Of a DNA stretch of 64,000 bases, positions 63,745-64,000 are shown in pieces. Both the position numbers and the translations under genes were made by a program. How positions within the stretch are numbered: the first letter of the stretch is position 1; every line of letters starts with the position of its first letter. This DNA is from a virus. Below the pieces are notes generated by a model. It was not told the DNA's origin and searched no databases. It was given only the letters and a program-made list of their open reading frames with translations. The DNA lies in IMG/VR virus record IMGVR_UViG_3300037189_005847, positions 1 to 64,000 of that record; one strand, written 5' to 3'.

Positions 63745-63761
63745 TAGTTCTCTCTGAACTA
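63745..63761 (-). promoter_or_regulatory. Conserved hairpin at the start of the nadM transcript
   Basis: TAGTTC-AGAGA-GAACTA, placed at the predicted transcription start, so it could be an operator or a 5' RNA hairpin. Confidence 0.65.
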
Positions 63762-63768
63762 TACATAT

Positions 63769-63797
63769 AATATAGCACCTAACAAGCAGGCTGGCAA
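63769..63797 (-). promoter_or_regulatory. Promoter of the NAD operon
   Basis: Minus strand TTGCCA, 17 bases, TATATT, ahead of nadM. Confidence 0.75.
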
Positions 63798-63814
63798 GCT
63801 AAAAGTTAATTAAT

Positions 63815-64000
63815 TTAAACACCTTTCTCTTCTAGCATAGTTGCGTCAATGTGGGCTTGTGCAGCTTCTGCTGTTGCGAAATAGTACTTTCCAGAATCAA
63901 TCCACTGTTGAAAATCTTCTTCTGGAAATACATCAGTTTCTGCTTCTGGGCCTGAGCAGTACAGTACTGGCCCAGTAGTAAACCACTCACACGGCACTTG
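63815..64000 (-). CDS. Hypothetical protein, 5' end possibly outside window
   Basis: At least 60 aa. A GTG at 63997 could be the start, but the frame is open to the window edge. TEAETDVFPEEDFQQWIDSG-type acidic centre (ETDVFPEEDFQQWID). No family recognised. Confidence 0.5.
   Translation of the reverse strand, partial: QVPCEWFTTGPVLYCSGPEAETDVFPEEDFQQWIDSGKYYFATAEAAQAHIDATMLEEKGV

Overview
This window is a stretch of a large double-stranded DNA tailed phage genome. The host is most likely an alphaproteobacterium, probably marine. That is inference from four lines: a circularly permuted tmRNA gene of the alphaproteobacterial kind; GANTC sites (the CcrM methylation sequence) built into a large set of promoters; a PlcP/Agt-like lipid-remodelling gene pair typical of marine alphaproteobacteria; and a leaderless virion promoter. 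The virion genes are HK97-like: protease, capsid, portal and large terminase.

Layout. (1) 1-18622, minus strand: virion and packaging module. Reading leftwards from one strong promoter at 18629-18657: neck/tail-completion protein, small-terminase-like protein, a series of long repetitive tail-fibre and adhesin genes, large terminase, HNH nuclease, portal, and a prohead protease that runs in frame into the major capsid protein. (2) 18623-31445: a region with higher GC and few CTAG sites. It holds about thirty small genes, nearly all on the plus strand, organised as repeated cassettes. Most cassettes have a 43-bp palindrome, then at an almost fixed distance a sigma70-like promoter whose spacer carries GANTC, then a ribosome-binding site and one to four small genes. 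A structured minus-strand RNA at its right edge uses the same promoter design. (3) 31446-32914: non-coding DNA with several repeat families and many short hairpins. (4) 32915-35700, plus strand: two small virion-like genes followed by a PlcP-like metallophosphoesterase and an Agt-like glycosyltransferase. (5) 35712-64000, minus strand: tightly packed early/middle genes with many ATGA or TAATG overlaps, driven by TTGCNN-N17/18-TATATT promoters without GANTC. They cover nucleotide metabolism, sugar-nucleotide enzymes, several HAD phosphatases and metallophosphoesterases, a lysis candidate pair, a membrane-scaffold SPFH protein, a proteasome-like Ntn hydrolase, a Toprim protein and a two-gene NAD+ salvage pathway. 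The permuted tmRNA with an adjoining HNH gene lies at 49973-50853.

How it fits together (inference). The right arm takes over host nucleotide, NAD+ and envelope metabolism. The central cassette array supplies many small host-interaction proteins, including an RMF-like ribosome-hibernation protein. The PlcP/Agt pair, possibly fed by the sugar-nucleotide dehydrogenase at 47349-48155, could replace phospholipids with glycolipids and free phosphate. The tmRNA would keep ribosomes recycling during infection.
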